From: Hemibagrus wyckioides
Lineage: Eukaryota; Chordata; Actinopteri; Siluriformes; Bagridae
DNA length: 64,000 nt
Direction of reading: 5' to 3'
Assembly: GCF_019097595.1 (NCBI RefSeq)
Contig: NC_080715.1
Location: 25,022,573 to 25,086,572, forward strand
This document shows, piece by piece, positions 1 through 11,449 of the stretch. How positions within the stretch are numbered: the first letter of the stretch is position 1; each line of letters starts with the position of its first letter. The notes beneath the pieces were generated by a model that saw nothing but the letters and a program-made list of their open reading frames with translations, searched no databases and was not told the origin of the DNA. The position numbers and the translations under genes are program-made.

Positions 1-580
1 TCTCCTTCTGTTCCCTCACACTGAGAGTAAGAGACACTCACCTCCATTGGTTGCTTAATGGGCTATGTGTGAGTCCACTGAGGTTATAAATCTGTAAACG
101 ATAAGATGAATCATAGATCATATAGGAAAGATAATTAATAAATAGTTTGATACTACACCTCAACTTCAATGCTAGGACCCCAAGTGCACTCTGATTTAAA
201 ATGCAAGCCCTAAATAAGAGAATGGATAAGGATTAGAAGAAATTTTACATAAAAATAGTAATGTCATTGGTCAGTAAAGCTGGAAAGGGCAATACATGAA
301 ATATTCATATTAAATCTGGACTCTGAGAAAGGCCGCATAAGCTCCATGTTGTTTGGCCCATATGTTGCACATCTGTGTGTGCTGAGCGCACACATGCACG
401 TTTATGTTTGTTAAAAGACCATGTGTCATGGTATAGCATGGCAGGAGGGATTTTTATTGATTTAGTACTTAAGCTGAATTAAGCTGTGAAAGAGTTTTCC
501 ATCAATCAAGCTGTCACAACACAAATCGATAGCCGTGGTTCAAGCAGCCTCCCTTTCAACTGCGAACACGAGCCATATTA

Positions 581-626
<46 letters not shown>

Positions 627-1365
627 TGGTGTGTTAGTGCAGGCTAGAAGTCAGTGTTGAGTTAGATGTCCTGTAACAGTGCACAGAGAAGATAGCTAGA
701 GCTCAGTCTGTTTAATTCAGTGTACACATGAAGGATGTTTGGGGACTGAAGGTGGGCTGAGACATTTATATTGTATTATAAGTATTTATATATCACACAT
801 GCTACAGGGAAACAGTCTGCACGGCTTTTCACATTGCACATACAATGCCGATTATGTAAAATGTTATCTTTCATTTCTTCTCCAGTTTTCCACATCTTCT
901 GTCTTTAGTTGATACCAATTTGAATGAAATAAAAGACTAGTTAAGAGTGTTATCCATGCTCCATACAAATTCTACTCTGCTTATAAAAAGGCTAAGGTAT
1001 AAATTCAAAGAAACACTGCATTTTTGCGGAATTGTGTGTTCATTTAGAACATTTTTAGAAAGCCCTCTTCTTTGCAGTGAGATTTGTTGCTTTCAGAATC
1101 AGAGGGAAAAATACTTTCCATGTGGATTTTTCTGCCCTCATCTTGGAAAACTCTAGCTATAACTGTAAACTCTGGTTGTATTTCGGCATAGCAGGGTGTG
1201 CAGAAACTGATTACATTAGGTCTATTGGTAAAAATGTTTAGTTTAAGCTATACATTATTGAAATGACAATGAAAAACATAATTTTTTCAACAACATTCAT
1301 TGTTTGTACCTGAAATTGAAATGAAACATTGTTTGTCACCTTTTGTTTTTATTTCCTGTTGGCTT

Positions 1366-1401
<36 letters not shown>

Positions 1402-2471
1402 TTGTGCATCTCACTGTTTCACTTCTCTCAACCATCCACTGTTGCAGAATGAGGCATCCTGCTTACATCCATCTCTCCATCCACACATCCATCTTCCTAT
1501 CCTCCAAGCACTATTAGCCAGCTGCCTCACAATACACACACATGCACATGCACACACACTGTTTTCATGTCACAGAGAGAGAGAGAGAGAGAGAGAGAGG
1601 GAGCGAGCCTTTAATTCTGTCAGTAAAATCTTTGCCCCTTTCCCATACTGCTGCCGTGAGTAGCACAGGGGGTGGGGGTGGATTTCTCAGGACACCATAT
1701 GCTCCTTTCTCACATCTGATTCCTACATAATGTGTGCCTATGTCATCATGGGGAGGAGGGAGCGATTGTGTGCTAATGTGTGCCGTGTGTTGCTGACATC
1801 TGGGAAAAATGTTTTTGATCAAGAAAGAAGCATTTACATGCATGAATTCTGCTGGCACAAATACTAGAGGAATATGTCAACACACTTCATGACTATTGAC
1901 CCACTGTCTGAATAAACATACAATCTAACCAATTAAACATGGTATCACACTGGGTCAAAATTCTGTCTTGTTTATAATTATACCACTACATGAACTACAA
2001 ACAGCCCCAAAACACAGCATCTAATTTCAAAAATATTAATCATAAACCATTAGTGAGCATTTCTATTCTTTTTTCAAAACATTTTTAGGAATGACATTTA
2101 ATTTTACAAAATTTACTAATTTGATCACCAACTATTTCTTAAACATCCGACTCATCCTCATAGTGAAAATAATGGCATGTAACTAGGCTTGCTGATGTTT
2201 TTGTAGACTGTCAGAAATTTTCACAGCTTATGAAAAATGTTTAGCAGAGCTTTCCGTTTCTTTGAGATTGCTTAAACACATTCCAAGAAAGAATATGTCT
2301 GTTCTTAAAGGCTGAAAGACCTTTTTCAATTATGAGCAAAAATAAAATACTGCTTCCAAAACCATCATCTGACTGAAGTGAAAAATTCACATTATAAATA
2401 TTTATCGTGCTCATTTCTAGTTTCTAGCGCAGTCCTGCTCAGTTGATAAGTGTGTGTGTGTGTGTGAGTGA

Positions 2472-2503
<32 letters not shown>

Positions 2504-3523
2504 GTGAATGCTGCAGACTGTAAGATAAACATAGTGGTTAACATAGAAACAAACATATCATAGAAACAAAACCTGCTGCCTTAAAAATGAGCAAACTCAA
2601 CTTGAAGACCGTTCTTTCAACTCACAAGCAGTCAAGTCAATGGATTACTTTAAGTTTAATTTTCAAAAAACATATATTCTCAATTCAATATCCAATCACT
2701 GTCGTGACAAATGGAGTTAAACGAGAAGAAATAAGTTGGCATACCTTATCATGTGTTGCAGTGTATACACATAACATTCCATATAAATGTTGTGAATTGC
2801 TCACTGCTGTGTGTATTTCATTTGTAATTCTAGTGTTGAAGATAAATAAATTAAAATATTTTAGGTTGGATGAAGAATGAATAAAGGAACCAATGAATCA
2901 ATCAGTGAATTAATCAATCAATTAGTCAGTTAAAGTTGACACAAAAATATACAGTAACTGGTCCCTTTACTAAGAAATGAGATATGTCAGATTCATACAT
3001 TTAGACAGAGAATTTTGTGTTCTTTTGTGATCTGTAAAATCTGTTGAATTACATGAACTAGTGTAACCTCAATTTCATTCAAAATTGTTTGTCTCTGTGG
3101 GGCAGAACCTTCCACTTCCATCTCTATTCCATCTATCTATCTAACATTTTATACTCTCTTCTTCCTCTAAGCTTATTCTGTCTCATAGAACTTTTGTGTG
3201 TTTATCTGTATTTACATCTGTCATTTACAAATATACATAATATCTTACATTATTATCAGTAAAAAAAAAGTAGAATATTATCTGTTATCGATAGAAAAGG
3301 AGGTTGTTGCTTTCTCAGCTAAAACAGAGCTTTAGAGAAAATCTCTGTAGTGTGAAATCCAAAATACAGAATAAGACTCAGCTTAGAGCTTAGAGGTGGG
3401 CCGCTGTGTAAAGTGTGTTGAGTGAGATTCATCTGTGTTAAAACTGTGTTTAGAGTTTGTATTCAGGCATATTTTTTGCACTAGTGTGCAATATCACTAT
3501 GTAAGCACTGATCAGTGGTAATT

Positions 3524-3705
3524 GGGCAGAGTAGTGGTAGCCCTGGACTGTTGACTGAAAGATCAGGGTTCAAGCCCCAGCACTACCAAGCTCCCACTGT
3601 TGGGCCCTTGAGCAAGGCCCCCAACCCCTCTGTTTGTAGAGTTTATACATAATAGTTAAAAAACAATGAGTGTAAAATGGATGGAGCTGAATAAGATTGA
3701 ATGAT
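3524..3705 (+). repeat. tRNA-derived SINE copy 1
   Basis: The 5' part resembles a tRNA gene, with an A-box-like stretch around GTGGTAGCC and a B-box-like GGTTCAAGCCCC. It is followed by the phrase GGGCCCTTGAGCAAGGCCC, shared with the copies near 16.4, 40.4 and 58.4 kb. The tail is degenerate. It is a retroposed SINE rather than a working tRNA, because no cloverleaf can be completed. Related tRNA SINEs are common in ostariophysan fish; the exact family name is not assigned. Confidence 0.7.
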
Positions 3706-4089
3706 TTTTATGCTCATTGAGCCTACCCCTTTTCCCTTCCATATACACAATTCTTTACACCCAAAATTTACAGGACAGGAAATTAGGTCTATTGAGAAAA
3801 TGTTTATGTTTCTTTATTGAAATGACATTAGAACAAAAAAAATAATAATGTTAAGCATTTTTTGAATAACATTTTTGCTTTATTTAATTTCTTTGTCTAT
3901 TTAACTGGTCACTTCAATGAAATTGGTTTAATCCCAACCTTGCCAACTAACAAACAGAAGTGCTATAGCTCCATTAATTAGCCAGGAATGAATTTTGAAG
4001 ACAATCTCTCAATGATTAGATGTGAAGTTTACCTTTTTTATTATTCTTGTGCTGTAGGCTGACTGCTATCTCCAAATTGTCCAAAGTGT

Positions 4090-4188
4090 GTCCTAAGGGT
4101 GTGTGAGTGTGTGTGACTGTGCCCTGCAATGGGATGACCTCTGCCTTGTTCCCTGAGTCTCCTGGGATAAGCAGATGGAAGTTATTAC

Positions 4189-4222
<34 letters not shown>
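4090..4222. repeat. Teleost interspersed repeat fragment with ATT microsatellite
   Basis: The segment around 4110-4175, with a GACTGTGCCCTGCAATGG phrase followed by CCCTGAGTCTCCTGGGATAAG, matches a very abundant interspersed fish repeat that I recognise but cannot name with confidence. It is followed by an (ATT)n array at about 4184-4222. Other fragments of what looks like the same family lie near 9.3-9.5, 12.6, 23.9, 48.8 and 51.5 kb. Confidence 0.55.
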
Positions 4223-4223
<1 letters not shown>

Positions 4224-4957
4224 GTTTTTTTGTTGCTGTTGTTCTTGTTCTTGTTCATGTATAAATATTATTATGTTAAAAACTTAAAGCCAAAGAAAGT
4301 TTCAGGGATTGTGCAGAAGCGCAGGTGTATCTGGCTATGACCTGAGCTCAGGTGATGCTGAATGATGCGGGAGCCTCCTGCAGCTCAGGTGTGCTTCCAT
4401 ATAATTAGTGGCAAAGGAAACAGAGGTGCTAAAATAGACTCCAAGGTAGAACATTAAAAAACTTTCATGGACAGTTCTCCGAAAGATCATAAAACCTTTG
4501 CATATCCTCAGAGGATCTTTCAGCCTATAACAGCTAAATCCGGGCGGATTGCGTCTGCATGAGGTGGGGGGGGAGGTGTAGGAGACAGTGACTGTGTGTG
4601 TGTGTGTGTGTGTGTGTTCGTGCGTGCGCACGCGCGCGCACCAAATGTATTCAAACCCTGCTGTCTACCCTCACCCCTCACTTTATTTTCTTCTCCTGAA
4701 CCATCAACACCAAGTCTGGCACGCGCCGAGTGTGTGTTCTTCCCCTCTAAGCCGTGTCTCGCGCATCACTTCTCACTTCATCCTGTGAAAGACGACCGCA
4801 ACGTATGGAGTTGAGGAGATTCGTATCACACACACACGCGCGCATCTTTTAGTTTTGCTCTCTACGCAAAAGGGTCAAGCGGCAGAAAAGCATCATCTCT
4901 CAGCATGCTTTATAGCTGACAGTCTGCGGAGTCAGGATCTTTCAAATGCGTGGCTGC

Positions 4958-4965
4958 TATAAATA
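4958..4965 (+). promoter_or_regulatory. Candidate TATA box for nhlh2
   Basis: TATAAATA lies about 200 bp upstream of a good splice donor (CACAAG/GTGAGC, exon end 5163) and downstream of a locally CpG-richer stretch at 4600-4870. If used, transcription would start near 4990 and make a short non-coding first exon. The alternative is a chance AT-rich match, and only transcript 5' ends could settle it. Confidence 0.3.
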
Positions 4966-4989
4966 AACGGAACAAACTTTCCCACGGAA

Positions 4990-5163
4990 AGACTTGCTCA
5001 GAAATCTGTTCCTGGCTATATGCTGAATTCCTAAATGTCATATAAGGAGGAATGGATGGGACGCTGAAGAAGATCCACTGAAAACACCCTAATATTCCAC
5101 CTGCTTTCTTCCACTTTCTTCCGGTCACATTCAGCATCCTACCATAGCTGGTGGAGGCACAAG
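4990..5163 (+). other. Putative 5' non-coding exon of nhlh2
   Basis: This is inferred from the TATA-like box at 4958, the donor GTGAGC at 5164 and a matching acceptor ACACAG ending at 6354, 28 bp upstream of the nhlh2 start codon. The implied intron (5164-6354) carries two long TTTC arrays. The exon has no long open frame. A single coding exon preceded by a non-coding exon is typical for this gene family. The start of the exon is uncertain. Confidence 0.4.
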
Positions 5164-5837
5164 GTGAGCAAATTCTATGCTAATAATCGACTTGAAAAAA
5201 GTGTGTATAACCTTCATGCAAAAAACTCTCATTATGCTATAACGCATTTATTATCGGCTAATTGTGAATTATCGCGTTGTTTTTGGAAGTGCGCTTTGAT
5301 CCTTAGCAAGTCTGACTCATCCATGGACAAAATCTCATAAGTTTAAGACCTACATTTTCATTTCCACTTAGAAACATATCATTAATCCTAGTCTGAAGCT
5401 GTTGTTTGTTGGCGACCTGTCTTGTCATGTGTCATCCGGCTTCATTCCAAACCGCATAGTAGGCTATTACATCCAGCTGCACACTATGCAGAAGTGTAGT
5501 ATACCCCTCTGTGGGTGCAGGATGTGACCCATAACGACAGATGGCCAAGTGTGCTTTTGAGCTCTCTGAGGCTAATTGGTTTTCCATTAACTTCAGTTAG
5601 GTCTATATTTACAGTTGCTATTAGGAATGTTAAGGAAAATATAACTCCGAAAAGTAAATCCAGTTTAATGGGATTAAATGAACAGGAACATCATCACTAC
5701 TTAAAGAAAACCAAAATAAAATACGAATCTTATTATTCACTTTACAAAGGATTAGCTAACCTAAAGTTTTATAATCAATGAAAAAGAAATAAATGATCAA
5801 ATAAAATATAGATGTGTACTTTGAATCATACTAGGTT

Positions 5838-5842
5838 GCCCT

Positions 5843-5898
<56 letters not shown>

Positions 5899-6041
5899 TT
5901 ATTTTTATTTTCTCAATTCATTCTTTCTTAATATATACTTTTTAACAATTTATTGCTTTTCTGTTAAGCTTTCATCATTTACACTTAAGCTTATCTTAAA
6001 TACACCAATGTAACTTAAGCTTATATGCATCCCAAACTTTT

Positions 6042-6109
<68 letters not shown>

Positions 6110-6111
6110 TC
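5838..6111. repeat. Twin (TTTC)n microsatellites
   Basis: Two tetranucleotide arrays, about 5840-5899 and 6040-6111, are separated by roughly 140 bp of AT-rich DNA. Both lie in the inferred 5' intron of nhlh2 and are pyrimidine-rich on the transcribed-sense strand. Arrays of this length are expected to vary between individuals. Confidence 0.9.
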
Positions 6112-6382
6112 ACTTATTCACTATATGTAAGTAGTCTAAATTTCATTAAGAATATATCATTCTGTACTTTTTTGTAAATCTGTACTCTTGAGGGTCACCA
6201 ACAGCCGGTACCAAATTTCTCATTCATTCTCCCATTAATGTTAAAGTTTTCAAGTTATATATCTATTTCTGACTTTCTTTCTTTGTTAATTATTAAAAGT
6301 TAATTATTTGTGTTGACTTTTTAAATAGTATTATTCTTGTACCCATCCACACAGGTGTGATTTAGCACTGCGCTTAATGAAG

Positions 6383-6751
6383 ATGATGCTGAGTCCGGAT
6401 CAGAGCGATTCTGACCTTATGTGGACTCAGTCAGACCCGGAAACGGTCCTGAACGTCATTAAAGTGGAGTGTATGCCTGAAGAGTCTCCGCTAGCAGACG
6501 GGAAGCAGCGCGCGGTCGCGCCTCCCGCACTGACCCGTGAGGAAAAGCGGCGGAGGAGGCGCGCGACCGCCAAGTACCGACTGGCCCATGCCACGCGCGA
6601 GCGCATCCGTGTCGAGGCTTTCAACGTGGCGTTTGCCGAGCTGCGAAAGTTACTCCCTACTCTTCCCCCCGACAAAAAGCTCTCAAAGATAGAGATCCTT
6701 CGCTTGGCTATATGTTACATATCTTACTTGAATCACGTCTTGGACGTGTGA
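6383..6751 (+). CDS. nhlh2: Nescient helix-loop-helix 2 (bHLH transcription factor)
   Basis: This is a nuclear class II bHLH factor that binds E-boxes as a dimer and acts in developing neurons, including hypothalamic and neuroendocrine cells in mammals. The C-terminal half is the family bHLH: a run of five arginines, the basic region ATRERIRVE, helix 1 ending LRKLLPTL, the loop PPDKK, and helix 2 [21 protein letters not shown] reaching the stop. The N-terminus [11 protein letters not shown] matches NHLH2 rather than NHLH1, which begins differently. I chose the ATG at 6383 because it gives this conserved MML start and has A at -3; an in-frame ATG six bases upstream (6377) adds only Met-Lys. 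The product is 122 residues, slightly shorter than the mammalian protein because the N-terminal linker is reduced. The coding part is one exon with an acceptor at 6354. Residues 26-29 (IKVE, counted from 6383) form a SUMO-type consensus. Confidence 0.95.
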   Translation: MMLSPDQSDSDLMWTQSDPETVLNVIKVECMPEESPLADGKQRAVAPPALTREEKRRRRRATAKYRLAHATRERIRVEAFNVAFAELRKLLPTLPPDKKLSKIEILRLAICYISYLNHVLDV

Positions 6752-7194
6752 ACGAACTGGAGAACATTAAACATTAAAATCATTTTAAATCTGTAAGACT
6801 ATTGTGAGGGCAGGAATAAGATCTAGGCTGTTCATAAGGATGTTGTTATCGTGTACCACCTGTTAGATGTAGACTACAGTGCGAGGTACCCAGAGGTTGA
6901 AGATGGGTGAAAGATCTTGTGTGAAAGATATTTGTGTGAAATGGACTACAGATAAATAGCTGTGTATTTTTTTTAATACCCTCAGATGAATTTGGGTTTA
7001 GCATCAAGACATTTTCACACAGTTTAGAGCAGTGCTGGAATCATCCTGCTAAAAATAATTATTTTAAAAATGTTATTTATTTTATGTTTGTGCTGTAAAC
7101 AAACTTGTACATTTTATGTGGTTGTCTTATAAATTTGGATAATTTATTTTAATTTATTGTTTGATAGTGCTCTTACACTAGGCCAATGGCGTTG

Positions 7195-7200
7195 AATAAA
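7195..7200 (+). terminator. nhlh2: nhlh2 polyadenylation signal
   Basis: A canonical AATAAA hexamer lies about 445 bp after the nhlh2 stop codon, in AT-rich DNA, followed within 60 bp by GT-rich sequence. It is the first canonical hexamer after the stop that I see. It implies a 3' untranslated region of about 0.45 kb. Confidence 0.6.
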
Positions 7201-7259
7201 TGTACAGTTATTTATATTGTAAAGTTATTGTGTTTAAGGTTTTGTTGTTGCGTTAAGCT

Positions 7260-8226
7260 TGCACATTTGTTGAGTTAACGCTACGTTAGGTCCTTGATAT
7301 CAGTGAAGCAAGTGATTACATGGAACTGATATCTACATGGCAACAAGATGCACTTCCTCTTTTTACAAACTGCGTACGGATACAAGATCATTTCTTTCTA
7401 GAACTCAGTGTAATCTAGCCTAAGAAGAGTCGCTTTGAGGATTAAGCAACCTACTGTTTAGACAAAATAATTGATTTCGATAATCAATAATGGGCAATAC
7501 AACAGACTGCAATATTATCTAATACGGCAAGACTATGTAAATTCAAAAAGATGCATTCTCTGCAGCAGGCAAGAGATAAAGCTAATTATTTATTTTCTTT
7601 TACAGACAAGCTATTTTCTATATTTTATTTATTTACATTTTCATTGTGGAGCTTAGATTTTATGGTATAAAATGTTTCTTATCTGCTTTTTATCCAAAGA
7701 TGCCCAATTCAGGGCCTTAAGTGTCATTTTGTATAAAAATGTTGAATTTCATGTCTTGATGGAGAAAAGGATAATTAAAATGAAACAAAATGATCCATTG
7801 TGTGTGTACAGTATATATAGATGAAGCAAAGATATCTAGCATAATTTTACCTTGCATTAAAAACATTAGTCAGTGTTTCATGTGATGATATTTATTGAAT
7901 ATTTTAACTTTTGTTTCTGTAATATTTAGAGAACTCCTCAATAGATGGTTGTCAAAATTCTATGCACAGCAAAAATCCTCAGTGTACAGACTTTAAATGT
8001 CAATTCAGCCCATATAGCATATATTTTAAAAAAGGATGCATATACTGTATAATATACATTCTTAAAGTTATTCTTTGTCATACTGGTATAGAAAATGTCA
8101 TTTAGGGTGCTTTGTTATGGTTATGGTACTCAAGGTATGAAAGTTTTAACTAGTTAAACAGGTGAAAGAAAAAATAAAAAATGTTTAAGAAGACTCTTTC
8201 TACTATTCAATGATGTTATTGCATTG

Positions 8227-8259
<33 letters not shown>

Positions 8260-10300
8260 CATGAAAGTGACCTGTTTAACGTTCAGTATGACTGAAGGCT
8301 CTCTTCCATCTATTTGTTATTCTGTCCAACCCTCAGCCCTGAAACACACACATGCAATCTTTCTTGTTTTACATAACACAAAAAGTTTTGATTTAACATG
8401 GAAATCAAACTACCACACTAACAAAAATATGCACATAAAGACAGACATTTCACGCTAGAGTTCCTGTGGAGGTGTGTATAGGCCTGTGTGGGGATTGTGC
8501 TGTGGCCCAGTGCCCTGCTGTAGCACCATATGCCAGTCAGTCTGTTTAGGCCTCAGCTCATGCAGCATGCAGGTAGCCAATGTTCATGACCCCGCATGCA
8601 AACAGGCAATCTGCTCCCTCTGTGAGACTGTTAAAACCTATGCATTGCTAATCTTAACATCCATATGTTCCTCAACATTTTGAGAGTAGGAATCCTACAG
8701 TGATATGTTTGTCTTCATCTCAGTTGGACTATGGGAGTGTAAGGCACGTCCAGCCTATATGAAGTAGGACCTCATCCAGATATAGATAGAGTTGCCTCCT
8801 CTGTTCTATCACTCCTAAAAATGTGGTTGCTCTGTTGGTACAGAAGTGTTGAATGTGTGTAGACAGCAGCAAACCTGATAACACCTGCCAACACTTTCTG
8901 CTGCATCAGACTACTTAAATCTTTTATCAACTTCCTTTTTCGGCATTTCCCAGGGAGCTCCTTTGACCACTTTCTCCCCTTTTTATAGAAAGTAAGAGAG
9001 ACTACATGGAAATATCGGTATAGAAACAGAAGACCTGCATGACCCATAGGCTAAAGGCAAAATCTGTTTCAGTTTAATCTTTTTTTGATGGAAAATTATG
9101 TGGAAAAGTACCAAAATCGATGCAAAAAAAACCCCTAAGAATGTGTCTGTTTTTATTGTGTGTGCCTTTATGACAGCTACACATCTCTACACCATCCATC
9201 TGACAGAACATGACAAAATATTCATTACGGTTTGTTTTATTTTTTTTTGGAAAAAAGGTGATTTAATAGATAGTGCTGCTTTTTCACAGTGCTGGGGTCC
9301 TGAATTGGTTCCTGAACTCTGGATGGAGTTTCTGTGAATATTTTCATGTCCACATGAGTTTCCGCCAGGTCCTCTGATTATCCCAATGCCCACAAACATG
9401 CTGGCAGATGATGGACTGGTAATACTTAATGGTCCTCTGTGTCAATGAGTCACCAGTGCATAGTGCCCTGTGCTGGACTGCCCATTAAGATTGTGTCACC
9501 ACATCAAGTGTAGTGTTCCCAACACAAGCTCCGAATCCACTACAGTCCAGACCAGGATAAAGCAGTAACTGATGATAAATGGTTAACTGTTGGAGGGAAG
9601 GAAGGAAATGCTTTATTGGCTTTACTTTTAGCTTAATGGCCTTACTTTTAAAATCAGCCATTTGAAGAAAGTTTTTGAGAAAATTAATTTTTTGTTTTGT
9701 TTTTTAGACAACTGATTAAGCTTCAACCTCATGCTGGTTTCCTGACTAGAATAAAACTGTTACTAAAAAGTGAGTGAATGATTAACATACAGGCAAAATG
9801 CAGGCCATCATATTTTGACATATTTGAAGCACGATTGCTTTTTAGGCTGAAATGTACTCATCATTTAGTCATTACACTGTGCCCTTCTTATATTATTTTT
9901 ATGCAAAGCACACTAGACCAGTTATCTAAAGCCATCCTTTTCTACAGTGTGTCTGAGTGATGCTGGAAGAAGTGTCATTCACGCTGAAAATTGACTTAAA
10001 TTGTAATCAAGTCACTGGTTTTCAGCACTATCCATTGTCTTCCCATCCCATCCCATCCTATCCTATCTCATGCTGTTTATACTATGTAAATGTGCTTTGA
10101 ACCAAATTTCCTGGACATCATCCTATATCAGTGAACGGGCTGTATGAAATTGTATATGGTGAGTAAGTAAAGAGGATTGGGACATCATTTCCCCCCCTCA
10201 ATCGTCCCGCGGTGAAATGTGATTATGCAGTAATGAGCTGTCATCAGGGCTGTAATAGAGTGGGCAATGAGTCAAGAGCTATTGAAGAGGCGCGTTTAAA
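7260..10300. other. Intergenic region between nhlh2 and vangl1, part 1
   Basis: No gene is supported. The stretch contains a GA array at about 8226-8250 and a fragment of the common fish repeat near 9290-9560 (phrases such as TGGACTGCCCATTAAGATTG and CAGTAACTGATGATAAATGG). The rest is unremarkable AT-rich sequence. Distal neural enhancers for nhlh2 could lie here, but sequence alone does not show them. Confidence 0.5.
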
Positions 10301-10311
10301 GCACGTTAAAT

Positions 10312-10326
10312 GGCGCCATCTGCTGG
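10312..10326 (-). promoter_or_regulatory. Candidate CTCF binding site
   Basis: Read on the minus strand, the 15 bases CCAGCAGATGGCGCC fit the CTCF core consensus CCASYAGRKGGCRSY at every position. The site lies in a small GC-richer island (10200-10330) in the desert between nhlh2 and vangl1, where an insulator could separate two developmental genes. Chance matches do occur, and no occupancy data are available here. Confidence 0.45.
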
Positions 10327-10973
10327 TTAATACGAGGAACTGGCGTTAGTGGGTTTCATTGGCTTTTGCTCCTAGCAAATGAAGTAATAACAAAATAAAA
10401 ACCAAATGCCGTCTGGAAACTGTGAGAGATTAAACAAAATGTTTATATGAATATTTAGAAATATCTAAATGAAAAACGAATGAGAATTGATTGTGATTAA
10501 TTACCATAAATGCTAGGCTGGTGTTTCTGGTTAAAAAAAAAAAAAAAAAACTTATTCAAGGGCAATAAAAACTGAAAAAAAATGTGAGTACTTTGGTTAA
10601 ATATGATTTGTGTGTGTGTGTGTGTGTTTTCTATTAACTCTGACCTACCATGAGTCAGAGCTTGTCAGTAAAAGGAAAAGCAAAATGACAATTTTAAAAT
10701 AATATACAACAGTCTTCAGAATTTGTAAAGAGACTGAATCAACACTTCTGTAATCCAGACCCAACAAGAATTCTCTTAAAAAAAGGCCTCTCACATAACA
10801 CACAGAGACAGCTGGAATAAGAAGCACAAAATCTGGTTGTCAGACTGATCTGCCTCATGATTTATGATTAGTTTTGTGTAAATTTGTCCCATTTTCCTGT
10901 TTTAATTATGAAACGGTCGAAGGATTTCTCCACAGCTCCAGGATTTACTGACTTAATAGATGTTGTCAGGAAC

Positions 10974-11400
10974 TACTGGGACAATTCCCTGCCAGACCAC
11001 CAGAGGGGGTGCTGGCAGGTGTATTGCTACAGCTTGGTTAATGTCATGCAGTTATGTCATGTGTGTTGTCACAAGTTTCCCTTTATTCCTAATGCGTTAC
11101 CCCATTTATACCTGCTCATTTGTATGTCTTTGTCAAGTTATTGTTTATTGTCACATTGGGTTTTTAGGCTCTTTGTTATTTTCATCCATGTTGTCTCTGT
11201 TGTTTCAGTGTCGTCTTCATGTCTTCAGGTACTCGTGTTTTGTTTATTTCGGGCCATGTCCAAGTTATGTTGTGTTTATTGTTGTTTTATGTTAATGTTT
11301 ATCCTGACTGTTTTAAAAAGACTGTTTTATCCTGCATTGGTTCTGATTGGAGGCGTCTTTCTGAAATTGAGCTTATTCCCTGGATTAGCTCTGGATCCAC
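10974..11400 (+). mobile_element. Possible solo LTR relic (Gypsy-like)
   Basis: The block begins TGTCAGGAACT and soon has a CCACCAGAGGGGGTGCTGG phrase, like the 5' edge of teleost Gypsy LTRs. It is followed by about 400 bp of T/G-rich sequence with no repeats around it. No primer-binding site, internal coding region or second LTR is visible, so this would be a degenerate solo LTR. The open frames across it look accidental, being T-rich and giving hydrophobic translations. Confidence 0.35.
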
Positions 11401-11449
11401 CACTGAAGGTAAATGAAATGATTGAACGACTACATTTGTGGAAGTAATT

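Larger units (their letters stand above)
1..4500. other. Gene-poor upstream region
   Basis: No supportable gene is seen on either strand. The stretch is AT-rich and broken up by simple repeats: CA near 586-624, TC near 1369-1398, GA near 1574-1599, interrupted TG near 2450-2507 and ATT near 4184-4222. It also holds a tRNA-derived SINE near 3524-3705 and a fragment of a common fish interspersed repeat near 4090-4180. The short open frames here translate these repeats or random AT-rich DNA. None has a recognisable domain or is flanked by convincing splice sites. Confidence 0.6.

Noticed and set aside
1343..1858. Overlapping open frames on both strands of about 60-106 codons
   Set aside because: They translate the TC and GA microsatellites and have no domain. 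Low-complexity repeats are kept open by chance.
6427..6675. Minus-strand open frame of 82 codons inside nhlh2
   Set aside because: It is a shadow of the GC-rich, strongly conserved plus-strand bHLH coding sequence.
10884..11447. Plus-strand open frame of 187 codons with a hydrophobic translation
   Set aside because: The residues follow from a T-rich repeat-like block with LTR-type edges. Three overlapping frames are open, there is no domain, and no splice or promoter context is seen.
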